Assembly (NCBI GenBank): GCA_027483785.1
Contig: JAIXTU010000351.1
Coordinates: forward strand, 1-6,504
Source of the DNA: Flavobacterium sp.
Lineage (GTDB): Bacteria > Bacteroidota > Bacteroidia > Flavobacteriales > Flavobacteriaceae
DNA length: 6,504 nt
Direction of reading: 5' to 3'
The translations under genes were made by a program, and so were the position numbers. Positions 6,163 to 6,504 of this stretch are shown one piece after another (the first letter of the stretch is position 1; the number at the start of each line of letters is the position of its first letter). The notes beneath the pieces are model-generated. The model had not been told where the DNA came from, did no database searches, and was given only the letters and a program-made list of their open reading frames with translations.

Positions 6163-6504
6163 TTACTTTCTAAACTTCTTTAAAAAACTGTGGAATGCAA
6201 CGTTGATTTCGGGAGATATTTGCAATTTCAAAACTGCGAAAACGTAGATGCAAGTTATAAGTGCCGATTTACAAAGAATGTTCACTGCGGGATGAAACGG
6301 GAACTCCCACCAAAAAAAGAGGGCATAAATAGCCGCGATGAGTATAAAACTGCTTACCGTTGCTTTTGAAAACGGAGCCATTTTTAGCTTATTTACCACG
6401 AACAACAGCTTTACTGTATTGTAAATGGCCACACTTAATAATGTTGCTAAAGCCGCACCACTAATGCCGTAAATGGGAATGAGCCACAAGTTAAAAACAA
6501 CCAT
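6163..6504 (-). CDS. Polysaccharide flippase-like membrane protein, C-terminal part (cut by window edge)
   Basis: The last 113 residues of an inner-membrane protein that continues past the window end. The Met at 6504 is probably internal, because a whole member of this family would have about 12-14 membrane segments and 400-500 residues. The visible NLWLIPIYGISGAALATLLS resembles the conserved transmembrane segment of the Wzx/MurJ/MATE-like exporter superfamily (polysaccharide biosynthesis C-terminal region). Three hydrophobic segments are visible at about 14-36, 48-66 and 72-93, followed by a basic cytoplasmic tail (SPEINVAF...LKKFRK). Known members flip lipid-linked sugar units across the inner membrane; which substrate applies here cannot be told. 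The stop is TAA 6165-6163, directly followed on that strand by T8 and the structured element. It is on the same strand as the OmpA pair but about 340 bp upstream, so probably a separate unit. Confidence 0.85.
   Translation of the reverse strand: MVVFNLWLIPIYGISGAALATLLSVAIYNTVKLLFVVNKLKMAPFSKATVSSFILIAAIYALFFWWEFPFHPAVNILCKSALITCIYVFAVLKLQISPEINVAFHSFLKKFRK

Overview
The window reads as a chromosome segment from a member of the Bacteroidota, most likely a flavobacterium. Supporting signs are AT-rich intergenic DNA, secreted proteins whose signal peptides end in Ala-Gln or Gly-Gln, A-rich translation starts instead of clear Shine-Dalgarno sites, promoter-like TAnnTTTG boxes (the Bacteroidota -7 element), and a ValS and a DUF1573 protein of flavobacterial type. 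No phage, transposase, CRISPR array, tRNA or rRNA is visible.

Layout. Positions 92-795 (+) hold a secreted-protein gene of unknown function that is split by a frameshift at a run of ten A. It converges on valS (800-3427, -), with 4 bases between the two stop codons. The 247 bp between valS and the next gene is denser than it looks. It holds a candidate valS promoter with a hairpin near the 5' end of its leader. On the opposite strand it holds a complete-looking miniature unit: promoter, 25-codon ORF and terminator-like hairpin. Next is a secreted DUF1573 protein (3675-4112, +), ended by a strong bidirectional terminator shared with the converging OmpA-like pair. That pair (4915-5820 then 4145-4915, both -) is a tandem duplication. 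The genes overlap by one base (TAATG), and each protein carries a signal peptide and two OmpA-like domains. The window closes with the C-terminal part of a polysaccharide flippase-like membrane protein (6163-6504, -), cut by the window edge.

The stretch 5821-6162 has no convincing gene. It can fold into several helices that abut exactly (5982-6038, 6039-6102, 6103-6154), with mismatches that favour an RNA read from the + strand. This looks like a structured RNA or an interspersed structured repeat.

How the genes relate. valS is housekeeping. The other genes encode envelope or secreted proteins with no obvious shared pathway beyond the OmpA pair, which is clearly co-transcribed. The observations most worth following are the structured element, the conserved Cys-Cys that replaces the peptidoglycan-binding Asp in both C-terminal OmpA domains, the antisense mini-unit at valS, and the A10 frameshift.
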